Source: Cubamyces lactineus (lineage: Eukaryota; Basidiomycota; Agaricomycetes; Polyporales; Polyporaceae). Taken from it: a DNA stretch of 64,000 nucleotides. Below the pieces are notes generated by a model. It worked only from the letters and a program-made list of their open reading frames with translations, did not search any database and had not been told where the DNA came from. How positions within the stretch are numbered: the stretch's first letter is position 1; each line of letters starts with the position of its first letter. Both the position numbers and the translations under genes were made by a program. Location of the stretch: the NCBI GenBank assembly GCA_022376465.1, contig JACDTU010000001.1:1302001-1366000 (forward strand), in the 5' to 3' direction. This document shows positions 51,759 to 63,297 of this stretch, one piece after another.

Positions 51759-53129
51759 CTACTTCTTCTTCAGAAGTTCTTTCGCTACCTCTTCGGGGTC
51801 GCCGGACTGATCAGGTAGCCAGAAAGCCTAATGCGGCCCCGTCAATCGGGTCGGACAACAAGATCACACGAGCGACGACTCACGAGCTCTGCGCCTGCGC
51901 TACACATCATTGCGAATCGCGGGTTGAACTTGACACATCGTGAAGGCCCTGGGTGACCCTCAAGGACGGCGATAGGCGGAAGACTCGGCGGTGGTGTTTT
52001 TAGGTCGATTGGCTGATCCTTCTTTTCGGGCAGGTTCTGCGTGTCCCAGACGTAGATCTTCCCGTCCAAACTCCCGCTTACCACGAATTTGCTATCCGGT
52101 GTCCAAGAGACCTCCTCTCCGCTACAACCTCGGGAGGGTTCGATATTCCGAGGTATGTCCAGCCTTCGGCGTTCTAGTCCAGTATGTCCTTCAAGTTTGG
52201 CGAGAAGGTGACCCTCGTACGCGTCCATGATGTAATGTGCGTCGCCAGAGCAGCCTACAAGGAGGTACTTGCCATTTGATGAGAATGACAGAGAAGTCAT
52301 GTAGATGGCGCGAGGAGGATAGGAGATACGAGACAGTGAGGCGTCTTCCAGGGTGATTGTCAGGAAGGGGGCTTTGTCGAAATTGGCTTGGTCGTATAGC
52401 AGAATACGAGAGTACTGATTGACGCCGACCGCAAAGACCAGGCCAGACGCATCGTAGGCCACCACAGGAGGAGCTGGGAGGTTCAGGAGCCCTCTACAGG
52501 TGGGAGAGCGGAGATCCCACAGGCGAACTGTCTTGTCGAATGATCCAGACATGAATCCATCATCGACAGGGGACATCTCGAGCGAGACGACGCGACCCTT
52601 ATGGCCCTTGAAGTATTGCAGATACTTGTTGTCATGCAGGGAATGGTACCGAATGGTATCGTCTTCTTTCGTTGAGGCATGCAGGATGGCGGTGTTCTTG
52701 TGAGTGAATCGTGGTAGATCTACACCATATTTCTTGGAATACAATATCTTGACTTGCCTGGGGAGAAGGAAGTCAATAACTCGCGATGACCTGCGACAGG
52801 ATGGGGGAACTCGCTTGCCGGATTTACAGTTGTACAGTCTGAAGGTCTCATCTTCCGCCGCTGTAATAATCTGGTCTCCTCTATCGTCAAAGCTGATACC
52901 AGAGATATGCCGCTGCCCTAGTTGGTTTGCGCGGGGAGAGGCAGATCCTGGGGAGGGTGGTGTCGGTGTTTCAACAGCGTTCTTGAATATGCGCGCTGGT
53001 TTGAGCTTGCTCTGCCACGAAGGCTCAGACGAGTTCTAGGCGGGAGAAGATAGTAAATACCATGAGAGCAGGAGACAAAACGAGGGGCTGGGAGGGCTCA
53101 TTGCTTGGGGTCGTCGTGGGTGGCGGCAT
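51759..53129 (-). CDS. Swd2-like WD40 protein
   Basis: WD40 propeller of the Swd2/WDR82 family, shared by the COMPASS H3K4 methyltransferase and by cleavage/polyadenylation complexes in yeast. The ATG at 53129 starts MPPPTTTPSNEPSQPLVLSP; a 49-nt intron leads to KLKPARIFKNAVETPTPPSP, an unusually long insert before HISGISFDDRGDQIITAAED. Later repeats: HNDKYLQYFKGHKGRVVSLE-like segment near 52600, SGSFDKTVRLWDLRSPTCRG, LSFSSNGKYLLVGCSGDAHY and FVVSGSLDGKIYVWDTQNLP. The C-terminus reads CVKFNPRFAMMCSAGAEL, then FWLPDQSGDPEEVAKELLKK and a stop at 51759. It is divergent from RPB5. Confidence 0.9.
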
Positions 53130-53289
53130 CGTGCAAGGTGATCGGTCGCGTTGCGCGCCCATTGAGCAAGAGCGCGGAGTTCGAAATCGAAATTTCGTGC
53201 CTTCCGGTACGTCTAGTGCTCTTTCCATTCGCACCGTGCTCATCGTTCTACGACTCTTACTCACTACCTCCGCCGACCTCCGCGCCGCT
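53130..53289. promoter_or_regulatory. 160-bp bidirectional promoter, Swd2 / RPB5
   Basis: Only about 160 bp separate the two start codons, so both transcripts must start inside it or overlap. No TATA box is obvious; a CCGGAA/TTCCGG-type element lies at about 53197-53206. Confidence 0.6.
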
Positions 53290-54213
53290 ATGTCTGCTGA
53301 ACAGGATGAGTCTGCTAAGCTCTGGAAGGTGAACCGCACAATCCACGAGTTGGTCAAGGATCGGGTGCGTGCTACAGAAAGCCATTGCAATTCGGACGCA
53401 GTTGACGCCTTCCGCCAGGGTTTCCAAGTCTCAGATGATGAAATCAACATGGATCTCGCCACTTTCCGTGCACACTATGCGAATCAGGCAGGAAGTGTAG
53501 AGTGAGTCTTCTGTGAATCGTTTCCTTGTGAACCAAAGGTCGCCGAGACGGCTGCTCAATGATGGCATAGTCGGAGTCAACTGAACTTCTTTACGAACCA
53601 CCGAGACAACCCACAACTTCAAATATTCATCTTTTTCACGGACGAGAAAAGCGTTGGTGTCAAGACTATGCGAAAGTGAGCATCTGGAGACCAGATTCAT
53701 GCCTCTGCTCATCCTAAATACCGAAACTCGTTAGGTTGCTCGGAATTCTCGAAGAGAAGCATATTCAGCAAGGAATCATTATCTTCCCTGGGAATATGAC
53801 CCCCTCCGCCCGCAAGGTGAGCATCATCGTTAAACGTCATCAGCCAGCCATTGCTAACGCTATGAACATTCTAGGTCATCGTCGCGATGGCGTCACAGTA
53901 CAAACTCGAGGAGTTTTCGGAGTCGGATCTACTCGTCAACATCACTCACCATACATTAGTTCCGAAGCACGAGCTTCTCACGCCAGAGCAAAAGAAAGAG
54001 CTCCTAGAGACCTAGTAGGTGCTCCTATGCCGATATTGACTCCCTGATACTCACCTACGTTACCAAAGCCGACTGAAGGAGACACAGCTTCCCCGCATAC
54101 AGTTGGCTGATCCTGTTGCACGATACTATGGTTTGAAACGTGGCAATGTCGTCAAAATTACCAGACCAAGCGAGACAAGTGGACGCTATGCCAGCTATCG
54201 CATCTGTTTCTAG
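53290..54213 (+). CDS. RPB5: RNA polymerase I/II/III subunit RPB5 (RPABC1)
   Basis: Shared subunit of the three nuclear RNA polymerases. The ATG at 53290 starts [20 protein letters not shown]. An intron near GTGCGT (about 53365) joins LVKDR to [20 protein letters not shown]. Then come [20 protein letters not shown] (jaw region), [20 protein letters not shown] and [20 protein letters not shown], then [20 protein letters not shown]. The conserved assembly domain reads [39 protein letters not shown] and the stop at 54211-54213. Length of about 230 residues is normal for RPB5. The gene is essential in yeast; nothing odd was seen. Confidence 0.93.
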
Positions 54214-57003
54214 TTACTTCGTATCGTGATTTTTGGTTCTGGTCTCCTTAGCTTTCAGCATTCGCCGATAACTTACATCTTCTCCTTTCCTTTTGTCTGC
54301 CTTGTACCATCTGTCCTCGTCTCACCGCCCTTGCTTCGCATCGTGTATTTTTTCAACCATCTCTGCCGATCCAAACGCTCTCTCCGCATCAGACTGTGGC
54401 ACCTGCATTCCCACTTCCCTGTCTCATTGATCACGATAATGCGCGCCACACAATGCTAGTGAGTTGTCATCCAATGCTGCGTTGCACTACACTGATTGTG
54501 GTCGTTCACTAAGTGAGCCACATAACTGCCAACGTAGATCTCCCTAGTCGGATGGAATGTGCGTAGCGAATGCAGGAATCGTTCGGTGATCTCGTGGGGG
54601 CGCTTCAGAACGACATTGAACCGAATGCCTCCTGACGCACAGAATTTGATTTGTTGCCTGTGCCATGCCGCCAGCCCGACACATAGCCAACACCGGTGGC
54701 CGCGTTCCTCGGCTGTGTACGAATCGTGGCTACATCCACCAAGCGGCGTATCGTTGTGCGTGACAACGCGGATAAGATCGGTTCGCTTCGGCGAATCTGG
54801 CTGTGTTTGGTATGGGGAGCCACTGCAGCAGCGACTCCATGTATACTGCCCTGATCATCCGCGGTAACAATTTCAGCAATGCGCACTGAAAGGTATCCTA
54901 CCGCCTATTTGTTGCGTTGATGGTTCAAGGCAAACGTTCTACATGGAAATCTCATAATGGCCTCCAAGCTCTCCCCTGACGATCGTGCAAATGCTTCCAT
55001 TGCGTACCCCGCCAACCTCCACCACTGGGAAATTTCTAATGTGCGTCTCCACCTTGTTACGTCTCCGCTTTGTACACATTTCCCACAGGCGTCAATTATG
55101 TTGGCAATCAATAGCAATCTCGGCTTAGATCTTGCACATGTCACTCAGCGGAACTCTGGCCATAGTAACGGATCTCCCTAGGGTACCCGCGCCACGACCC
55201 GAGAACCACCAATTTTGCGAAGGAACCCACTGAGCAGTGATCCTGGACGCCAATCTGCAGCGATGACGGTTCGATGATTGGAACTCTGCAGGACGTCTGC
55301 GTGCGGTCCCGCTAACCAGCCCATCGTAACAGTGACCCCCGCCCATTCTCGCGCCCGGTATATGTCGCTACCGCGTTTCCTTCTGTGCTTTCGGCAAGAG
55401 ACGTTCCACTTCGTGGGCGAAAACTGAGCAATCTGCAGCTCGCCGTGAGTTACCAATGCCAATCAGAACCGCTTCACCCCTGATCGGTCAACCTTCCAGC
55501 ACTGTGCGTGTCTTAGTGATCCGCGAATTCAACGCGAACATTGCAGACGTTATAATGGAAGGGCTCGAAAAGCTGATGGACCACTTCTCGACAATCCTGC
55601 ATGCTCAGAGGATCTCCCGTGCAGTTGGGCAGTGCCATAGACTCATCGAAGGGACGAACGCTTGGTGTTCGCCTGTCGACCGATATCTCCCTTGCCGTGG
55701 GATCAAAAGCCTAGCAAGGCGCAAGGCTGTCTGCTGTCTATCGTTCCAGCCGATGCGTCGGCGAGAATGAGCCAGCGCGTCCCACACGCTTGAGTCGACT
55801 TTGCCCTCAACCCGTCCAGACGAGGCTGTGTCTGGCTCCAGAGGCAAGGTGAAACATGAGAAAAGGCGCACAGCATCTGTTGACTATCTGACAGCGAGAA
55901 ACCGGCGCGCTTCGGGGTATCCAGCGTCTGAGGCCTTGGGCAGCGCTTCCGCCATGCTGGAGTGTTGGACATCGGGCTGCTGCTCCGTCCCCAACTCCGT
56001 ACAAAATCGGCCCTCAGACAATCGCCTTACAAACCCTTCCTCTGACAGTTCGGGGAGCAGACCCTACCAACAAGACGCTCTAGCGCACCGAACTCCTTCG
56101 TTTTGACTTGGTTGAACCTCGACACGAAATGTGGTGACGGTCAAACCGTCGGCGGCTGCCGGCTTACGCTTGACATGTGGGCGGGTCCGCTTCCGCTATT
56201 GTACATCCCGCGATTCGATCACAGCGGCCGTGTCCTATATACACAACGCCAAGCTACCATTGGTAGAAACCCACGTTATCCTCCTTAACCCCCTGACCGG
56301 CAAGAGATCTTGCGAATCTGAAGCGGCCTGTAAGGATCAACAGGACTCCTCCTACCGCTCAACTCCGCTCGGCAGCGCTACAATTGGCTACTGCGCCTTG
56401 CCCTGCCCGAATATTGACAATCCTCGGACAACGTGTTGACACCTGCGCAGAAGTAGCGCTTTCCTTTTTTTTTTCAATCGTTGACAGGTCTGCCTGGAAC
56501 AGACGCAGTCCGGAGACATCACTGCGGCGTCCGAACTATCGGTATGGTGACAGCCTCCTCCACCAAGCGTAGTTGAGGAACTGACTTGTCAGTACGTGTG
56601 GCAGACTGCGCTACTGTTCCCGATCCTGCCAAGTTGACTGAGGATCTGGCCCCAATGGGCAACGTGCCTATATCTTAATCTGGTTGGTCAAGCATACATG
56701 ATGACGAACAGGACATTAGAATACTGGCACGTCCTGGCCGAACGGGATCGCAAGGGCCACGGGATCTATTCCGCACCGCTCGATCGTTAGCTTGGTCGTC
56801 CGGCGTTTGCTATGCATTTCTCACCATCTCCCAACAGATCTGGAAAGGCAGCGCAAGGATGCAATCCAGGTGAAGGAATTACGACCTTTCTGGTCCGATG
56901 GACGGTGCGCCAGGGCAACATGCTACACATAAAAGCCGTCTGTGAGCTTCACTTTTGTCATTCGTCCGCCCTGCTCTACACTCAGCAAACATCACAACAC
57001 ACA
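54214..57003. other. 2.8-kb gene-poor stretch left of the terpene synthases
   Basis: No gene was called. Short frames at 54559-54867, 54905-55181, 55456-55770 and 55605-55972 carry no domain, splice pattern or cytochrome P450 heme motif. An oligo-T run lies near 56463-56476. The last part holds the terpene synthase 1 promoter. Confidence 0.45.
56928..56934 (+). promoter_or_regulatory. TATA-like element of terpene synthase 1
   Basis: ACATAAAA lies about 70 bp before the ATG at 57004; the same ACATAAAA occurs near 61580, about 115 bp before the ATG of terpene synthase 2. The shared placement suggests a common core promoter. Confidence 0.45.
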
Positions 57004-58127
57004 ATGTCTACTCAACAGTACTTTGTTCTCCCCGATCTCCTCGCTATCTGCCCGCTCAAGGGCTCAACGAACCCACACTACCTTCGAGCTGCAGCCGAAT
57101 CTACTGCTTGGGTTAGGAGTTTCAATACCCTTTCCGAGCGCAAACTCGCCTTCCTCCTCCAGGGTAGCAGCGAGTTGCTTGTCTCCCATGCTTACCCATA
57201 CGCTCCCTACGAACAATTCCGCGCTTGCTGCGATTTCGTCAACCTGCTCTTCGTTGTTGACGAAGTGAGCGACGACCAGAACGGTCACGACGCTCGTCGT
57301 ACCGGCGAGGTGTTTTCGCACGTCATGCGTTACCCTGACTGGGATGATGGCTCTGCCCTGGCGAGGATGACTCAAGAGTGGGTGACACACGTCACGGACG
57401 TGTCTAAAATTTACGAGTGTCGTACTGATCGTGTCTACGTGACTGCAGGTTCAAGCAGCGGCTTCTGGCGTCCTCGGGCCCCAACAGCTATCGCCGCTTC
57501 CTCATGCACTGTGATGACTACGTCAACGCGGTGGCACGTGAAGCTGAATATAGAGAACGCGGCGAGGTGCTAGACGTTGCCTCGTTTCAAACGCTACGAC
57601 GGGAAAACAGCGCCATCCGGCTGTGCTTTGGCCTATTCGAATTCGCCCTCGGCATTGATCTCCCGGACAGGGTCTTCCAAGATCAGCACTTCATGACGCT
57701 CTATTGGGCGGCGGCGGACATGGTCTGCTGGTCGAACGTAAGCACGGTGGTAGCTCTATCGGCTCACTTAAACTGACAGACGCTTTAGGACGTCTACTCC
57801 TATAACATGGAGCAGGCCAAGGGGCACACCGGAAACAACATCGTGACCGTGCTTATGCGCGAGAAAAACATCGGCCTTCAGGCGGCGTCTGACCTTATCG
57901 GGGCGCATTTCGAAGCTCTGATGAAGCGCTTCATGGACACCAAGAAGCTGCTGCCAAGCTTCGGCGGCGACCTTGACCTCGCCGTTGCCAAGTACGTGGA
58001 AGCCATGGAACACTGGGTCATAGGCAACCTGGAGTGGAGTTTCGAGTCTCAGCGTTACTTTGGAACGGAGCATGACAGGGTGAAGGAGACTCTGGTCGTC
58101 AAGCTCAGCTCGGCCGACGAAAGCTAA
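57004..58127 (+). CDS. sesquiterpene synthase 1
   Basis: Class I terpene synthase of the basidiomycete sesquiterpene type, expected to ionise farnesyl diphosphate. The ATG at 57004 starts [20 protein letters not shown]. The Asp-rich metal motif reads [13 protein letters not shown] (D-E-x-x-D). The NSE motif reads [18 protein letters not shown], split by an intron after the Asn codon (GTAAGC donor, TTTAG acceptor). The Arg-Tyr end motif reads ESQRYFG. Another intron of about 80 nt splits the Glu codon of TQE and joins [17 protein letters not shown]. Three exons. The product cannot be predicted. It is a paralog of the gene at 61695-62839. Confidence 0.9.
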
Positions 58128-58165
58128 GGTGTGTTGCCTAGTATCAAGGTGTGTTGCCTAGTATC
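58126..58165 (+). repeat. 20-bp perfect tandem duplication
   Basis: AAGGTGTGTTGCCTAGTATC occurs at 58126-58145 and again at 58146-58165 with no spacer. It begins in the stop codon of terpene synthase 1, so it lies in the 3' UTR. Confidence 0.9.
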
Positions 58166-61100
58166 AGCGCCTCTTTGACGCCGCTGACCAAAGTGGGCGT
58201 TCTAGCCGTGGATTACCGCTCTGCTCCAGATTTCTTGCCGTATAGCCTTATAACTCATCCGAAGACGTCCCTCCGAGGATGTCTGTAACAGTATCATAAC
58301 CCACAGGGCTTTTGTGCCGTAATGTCCGAAGCTTAGGGTGTTTGAGATTAGAGCACACCTGCTGTATCTATAACTCGTTGATTCAATGACATAGTTGCCG
58401 ACACCATCAGGACTCGAGGGTCGTAATCACCTGCAGTGCATACTGGGCGCGGGCGATGCATCAATTATAATGACTGGGGCGACACAGTATCATTCTGTGA
58501 TTGGTAGTACGGCCCATGTGGTGGTCATAGACAGGCCCTCCTGGCCAGATGACACCGCTATGTTGACGCCATGAACTCACATAGATCCGATCTACGCAGT
58601 ACACCCATTCCGGATCCGGAGGCGCCAAGTGGTACATAGTCCGCAGGCTCGTTCTCAGGAACGTCGACCTACATTGAGAGTATCTAGGTCATAGTAGTTC
58701 GAAGTAGTTAGAATGCAGTCGCTGCGCTTGCCTTCAAGTTCTAACTCCGCGAGCTAGACACTTATACAAAGATGGAAGGCTGTGCATACAGAAAGTTGGA
58801 CGTTTGCATGAAATGCCAGCCTCAGGCTCTGCTAATACTCTCACACGTTTGTGCCGTGCGGCCGCAAGGCGATGATGATCATGATGAACTCTAGTCTTAC
58901 TTGGGGATTCAAGGCACTCACTATCCTTCAAACTGCCTGGCCTAAACGTGCTCCGTGCCTTCGAGGCCCGCCATGAAGCAGGCCATGGCCGTTCCGGGCA
59001 ACGTGAAGGAGGCGCGCTTCCTCGTACTTGAGCATGATGAACTTGACGGCGTCTCGTGGTTGCTCGTTACCCTCGTGGGACGCCTCAGTCATCTCCGGCG
59101 TATTCTCCCGTACTTCAGGCTTCAAGTCTACACAACCTTAGACAGGTGCCGGTCGACCAAACACCGGGTAAAGTACGTGGCTCATCTTGCGCTGACCACT
59201 CGAGCGTGATCTGTGGCCTGCTATGACCTTCCAATCTATATAGGTTATATTATACCATATGCACTTCCGATACTTCGGCTAGTGCAAAGAGTGGTAGCAG
59301 GTATCAGAATGAGGAGTCTACAGACTCTACACTACATCCTTTCCAGGCAAGCTCGAGGACGCTACTTCCACGTATCACAGGTAACGGATCCGGAGAGTAG
59401 ACAGACTCAATTATGCAGGAGCTTCGGCGAGGGCCGATCGCGGCATCTCATGTCTACGTCCCGGGTCCGCCAAAGAATGGAGGCCCACGGGTCTCGCCGT
59501 TTCAGATCTACCAGGTGGGTCTTGTGTGGGTTTTGCCTATGACGTGTTGCTCGCACTTACTCATGATATGCCAGATAGTCAATTCTAGAATTGTACAGGC
59601 ACTACTCGTGGTCAGTTCCTTGACACTGAGGACGCTAATTCCGAGCATGACCCACAAGAAGATATCCCACATCAGATCAAGCGTGTGCCGCTCCGCTTGC
59701 GCGGCCGTGGCGGGCCTGTGCCACAGGATCGTATCATCACAAGCCGCTGGAGCCAGTAGGAGTAGGTCATTGGCGGTCTCGGTCTCCTTCCACATGCCGT
59801 AACTACATAAATGACTTGGAACTATGGACTCGAGAAATGACGAGGCGCGGATCACCTCCTGACGCTGACAGAAGGACAAGCGTATATTCTGTGGAGGCTG
59901 AATGATAGTCCCGGGTCAGACGATGTATGTCTTGCGCCGTACGATGCGACGGTGATTGAATGAGTTGAATCTGCGGTTGACGATGATTGGACTGTTGAGC
60001 TAAGCGTGGCAGTGGCTAGGGTTAGGGCTCGTCAACCTCGTCGGAGCACCGAGTGGGCAGTGGGCACTGCGGCATGCTGTTATCGGCTACCAACCACCAC
60101 CGGTTCGCCGTGGTCTACCAGACACCCTAAAATTTGCCTGCTCCAACATTCAGTCATGCTTCCTACGCGAACAGGCCGCGCGTACACTCGCGCCGCCTGT
60201 CTCTCGCTTGGTCTTTCTGTCTCATGTTACATACAGGAACTTGCCCGCTTCTGCGACCTGGGAACTGGGGCATTTGACGGTTACATGGGATGTGATCTTG
60301 ACTGAGACCACGGACTCTCTTCCTGTGTTCGTGCATACGATGCACGGGCCCCATTCACCTTCCCATGTCGCCTGCTCCCCATGCTGTCGTCAGCGGCCGC
60401 GTTGACGATCCAGTCGGAGATCTGCCGCAAGTCTTGAAGCATTCGACTGGTCTTCGTTCAGACGTAAATGAGAACTTGAGTACAATGCACGCGAGTGGTC
60501 CACCGCCGGTAAGTGATAGAACCACCGACATCGATGGACTTGAGGCTTACCTCCATGCGGATTTTGCCTTGTACACCATATCGATCCAGTGACAATACAG
60601 CGGCCAGCAGCAATCCGCCGTAAATCAGCACAACTGACCAGACCAACCGTCCAATCCCAGGAATGAAGGGAAATGGGGTACAGAGCCAATCTTCGAATCT
60701 CACTGTGACTATCGTGTCCTGACTGTGGCTTGATCACGGTCCTCCCAGCTCGATGTCGCTTGGGAAATGGTGAATTGCAACCGTCCATAGAGGCGTGAGG
60801 CCTTATGGCTCCAGGATTCATTTCTGAGGCGTCCTCACAATACGGGCACGCCGCCTGTATAATGCCGCAGAAATACATGCCGATTGTCTCGGGGAATAGC
60901 CCGTGGCCGGCCCAATACGTCGGAATGAATTGGGCGTCAAGTGTTCGCCCAGCGCCGGATAGAGCCGTGACGATGTACGGCCGCACTCTCTCGTGAGTGC
61001 ACGTCTGAGAATACAAGGGCTGACATTTTGGTCGCAAGCAGGAACGCGTAGGCCTCTTCATGCAAGCGGTCTTCTTGATGTTCCTTCCATATGGTAAGAG

Positions 61101-61694
61101 CGCGTCATGGCGCGCAAACTCTGGACGCTGAGTAAAATGGGCGTCAAGTGCTTCCATGGGCGCTCTAAGTTGTGCCGGTATTTCGAGCAGTGCTCACCGG
61201 CACGTTTCTTGTTTGTCCGGAGGCGGTCTACCTTCCGAATTGTACTCCGCCAAGCTCGGAGGCAGCCACTCGATAATCGACACCTAACGTCTATTCCTGC
61301 AAGGGATACCGTCGAAGGCGCTGGCCTCGATGAGCGGGCATTTGCTCGTTGTCACTAAACCGCCCAGAACGCCAACCGGCACATTGACGCTGCTAGCGGT
61401 GTACATCGCAAGCACCCATCCGTCGGAACGCTGTACTTGTGGCGAATGCTTGCCTTGACGCGCACGAGTTTGAAGACCCGCCGCCGATGGCAATGCGGCA
61501 CCCCATCATCGCGTCTCCCTCGGTCTGACCACCCACCCGGGTGTTAAATCCGAGAGACATCACTTCGGATACTGAAGCAACATAAAAGCCCATGTATTTT
61601 GCGGGGTAGACCCAACAACCCAGCTGCCCAACGACCAGCCTCAGCATCCTTCAAATCCTTCCCTCGCCCAAGCACCCACTCGTCTGTCTCCCCA
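58166..61694. other. 3.5-kb spacer between the terpene synthases, unexplained
   Basis: No complete gene was called. Minus-strand pieces include a hydrophobic segment at about 60580-60690 (GRLVWSVVLIYGGLLLAAVL) and a helical charged segment near 61050-61100 (TIWKEHQEDRLHEEAYAF). Another hydrophobic frame lies at 59508-59879. They may be remains of a membrane protein gene, but I could not connect them with convincing introns and recognise no family. Confidence 0.4.
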
Positions 61695-62839
61695 ATGGCC
61701 TCCGCCCCATCTGGATTTTTCGTCCTTCCTGATCTCCACGCTGTCACTCCCTTTGTTGGCTCATTCAACCGCCACTACCCTGCAGCAGCCTCAGAGTCGT
61801 CGGAGTGGATCAACAGCTATCGTGTGCTGTCGGACAAGAAGCGTGCCTTCTTCCTTCAGGGTGGCAGCGAGCTCCTTTGCGCTCATGCCTACTCGTACGC
61901 CGAGTATGAGCGTTTCCGCACCACCTGCGACTTCGTCAACCTCCTCTTCACCGTCGACGAGATCAGTGACGACCAGAACGGCAAGGACGCTTACAGCACC
62001 GGCCTCATCTTCTACAACTCGATGAGCAACCTCGATTATGACGACGGCACCACCCTGTGCAAGATGACGAAAGAGTGCGCGATATGATTCACAGACTATT
62101 AGTCCTTGCTGACACGGATGCGCCCGATAGGTTTACCGCGCGTCTTCTCAAGCACTGCGGCCCCTTGACTTACCGCCGCTTCGTCAAGCACTGCAAGGAC
62201 TACATCGAGGCAGTGGCTCAGGAAGCCGAGCTCCGCGAGCGTGGGGAGGTCCTCGATCTCGCATCTTACCAGGTTCTCCGCCGTGAAAACAGCGCCGTTC
62301 GCTTCTGCTTCGGCCTCGCCGGCTACGCGCTGGGCATCGATCTCCCGGACGAAGTCGTCGAGCACCCTACCTTCATGGCCATGCATCTCGCCACCGTCGA
62401 CATGGTCTGCTGGTCGAACGTGAGTGTTCATGCTCCCACATCACAGTGTTTCATGTAGCTCAGCCGACTCCATTCTCAGGACCTGTACTCCTACAACATG
62501 GAGCAGGCGATGGGCCACACCGGCAACAATGTCATGACTGTCCTCATGCAGGAGAAGGGTCTCGATCTCCAGGGTGCAGCCGATCACGTCGGCGTTCACT
62601 TCAAGGGCTTGATCGACACCTTCCTCGAGGCGAAGCGGACCCTCCCCACCTGGGGTGAAAAGATCGACCGGGAGGTCTCCCAGTACATCATGGCCATGGA
62701 GACGTGGGTCATCGGCAACCTCAACTGGAGCTTCGAGACTCAGCGCTACTTCGGTCATGCCCGCCACGAGATCAAGCGCACCCTGGTCGTGCATCTGTAC
62801 CCCCGCCGCGTCGAGGTGTCGTCCGATGATGAGAACTAA
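61695..62839 (+). CDS. sesquiterpene synthase 2
   Basis: Paralog of the gene at 57004-58127 with the same three-exon structure. The ATG at 61695 starts [20 protein letters not shown]. The metal motif is [13 protein letters not shown]. The second exon begins [17 protein letters not shown] after an intron with donor GTGCGC and acceptor GATAG that splits the Glu of TKE, exactly as in copy 1. The NSE motif is [18 protein letters not shown] with the intron after Asn. The end motif is ETQRYFG, then a longer tail [11 protein letters not shown]. Codons are more GC-rich than in copy 1. The two genes differ enough (for example EVSDDQNGH versus EISDDQNGK) to make different products possible. Confidence 0.92.
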
Positions 62840-63297
62840 TGGTAAGTCACGCGACCTTGTGGGCAGATCGCAACCGCTTGACTAACGGTCATATGCTTGA
62901 TATGAATAGTGTGGCGCTATCGAAGATCTCCCCCGCTGTATATACTGTAATTCGCACTATTGCGTCCTTGACTGTTCCGGAACATTTGTGACTCGGCATA
63001 CCTTCATCCCCTGTATATAGTTCACTATTGTCGCCTTACTACGCATCCATATCATCCAAAAACGAATCTTTCCTTCACAATGTTATATTTACTGTGACAT
63101 TTACGATGTAGCGGCCGGTCCAAATTCGAATTGTATCTGTCATTAGTGTATGACAAGCAATCAGCGATTGCGGCTGAGTTGAACAGCCCGCTTGATTAGC
63201 ACGCAATGTCTCGAAAAGTACAGTTGGATGTAGCGCTACATGAAATGCCGACCGTCCACGGAAAACAAAGAGACCTCCAAGAATCCACCAGACACAA
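62840..63297. other. convergent 3' region
   Basis: Between terpene synthase 2 (+) and homoserine O-acetyltransferase (-). Only 3' UTR-like sequence was seen. Confidence 0.5.

Noticed and set aside
54214..57003. cytochrome P450 or other tailoring gene beside terpene synthase 1
   Set aside because: I looked for the heme-Cys and helix motifs on both strands and saw none.
60390..61157. 255-codon minus-strand frame
   Set aside because: Composition looks random (Arg, Cys, His scattered) and it conflicts with more protein-like pieces in the other frames.
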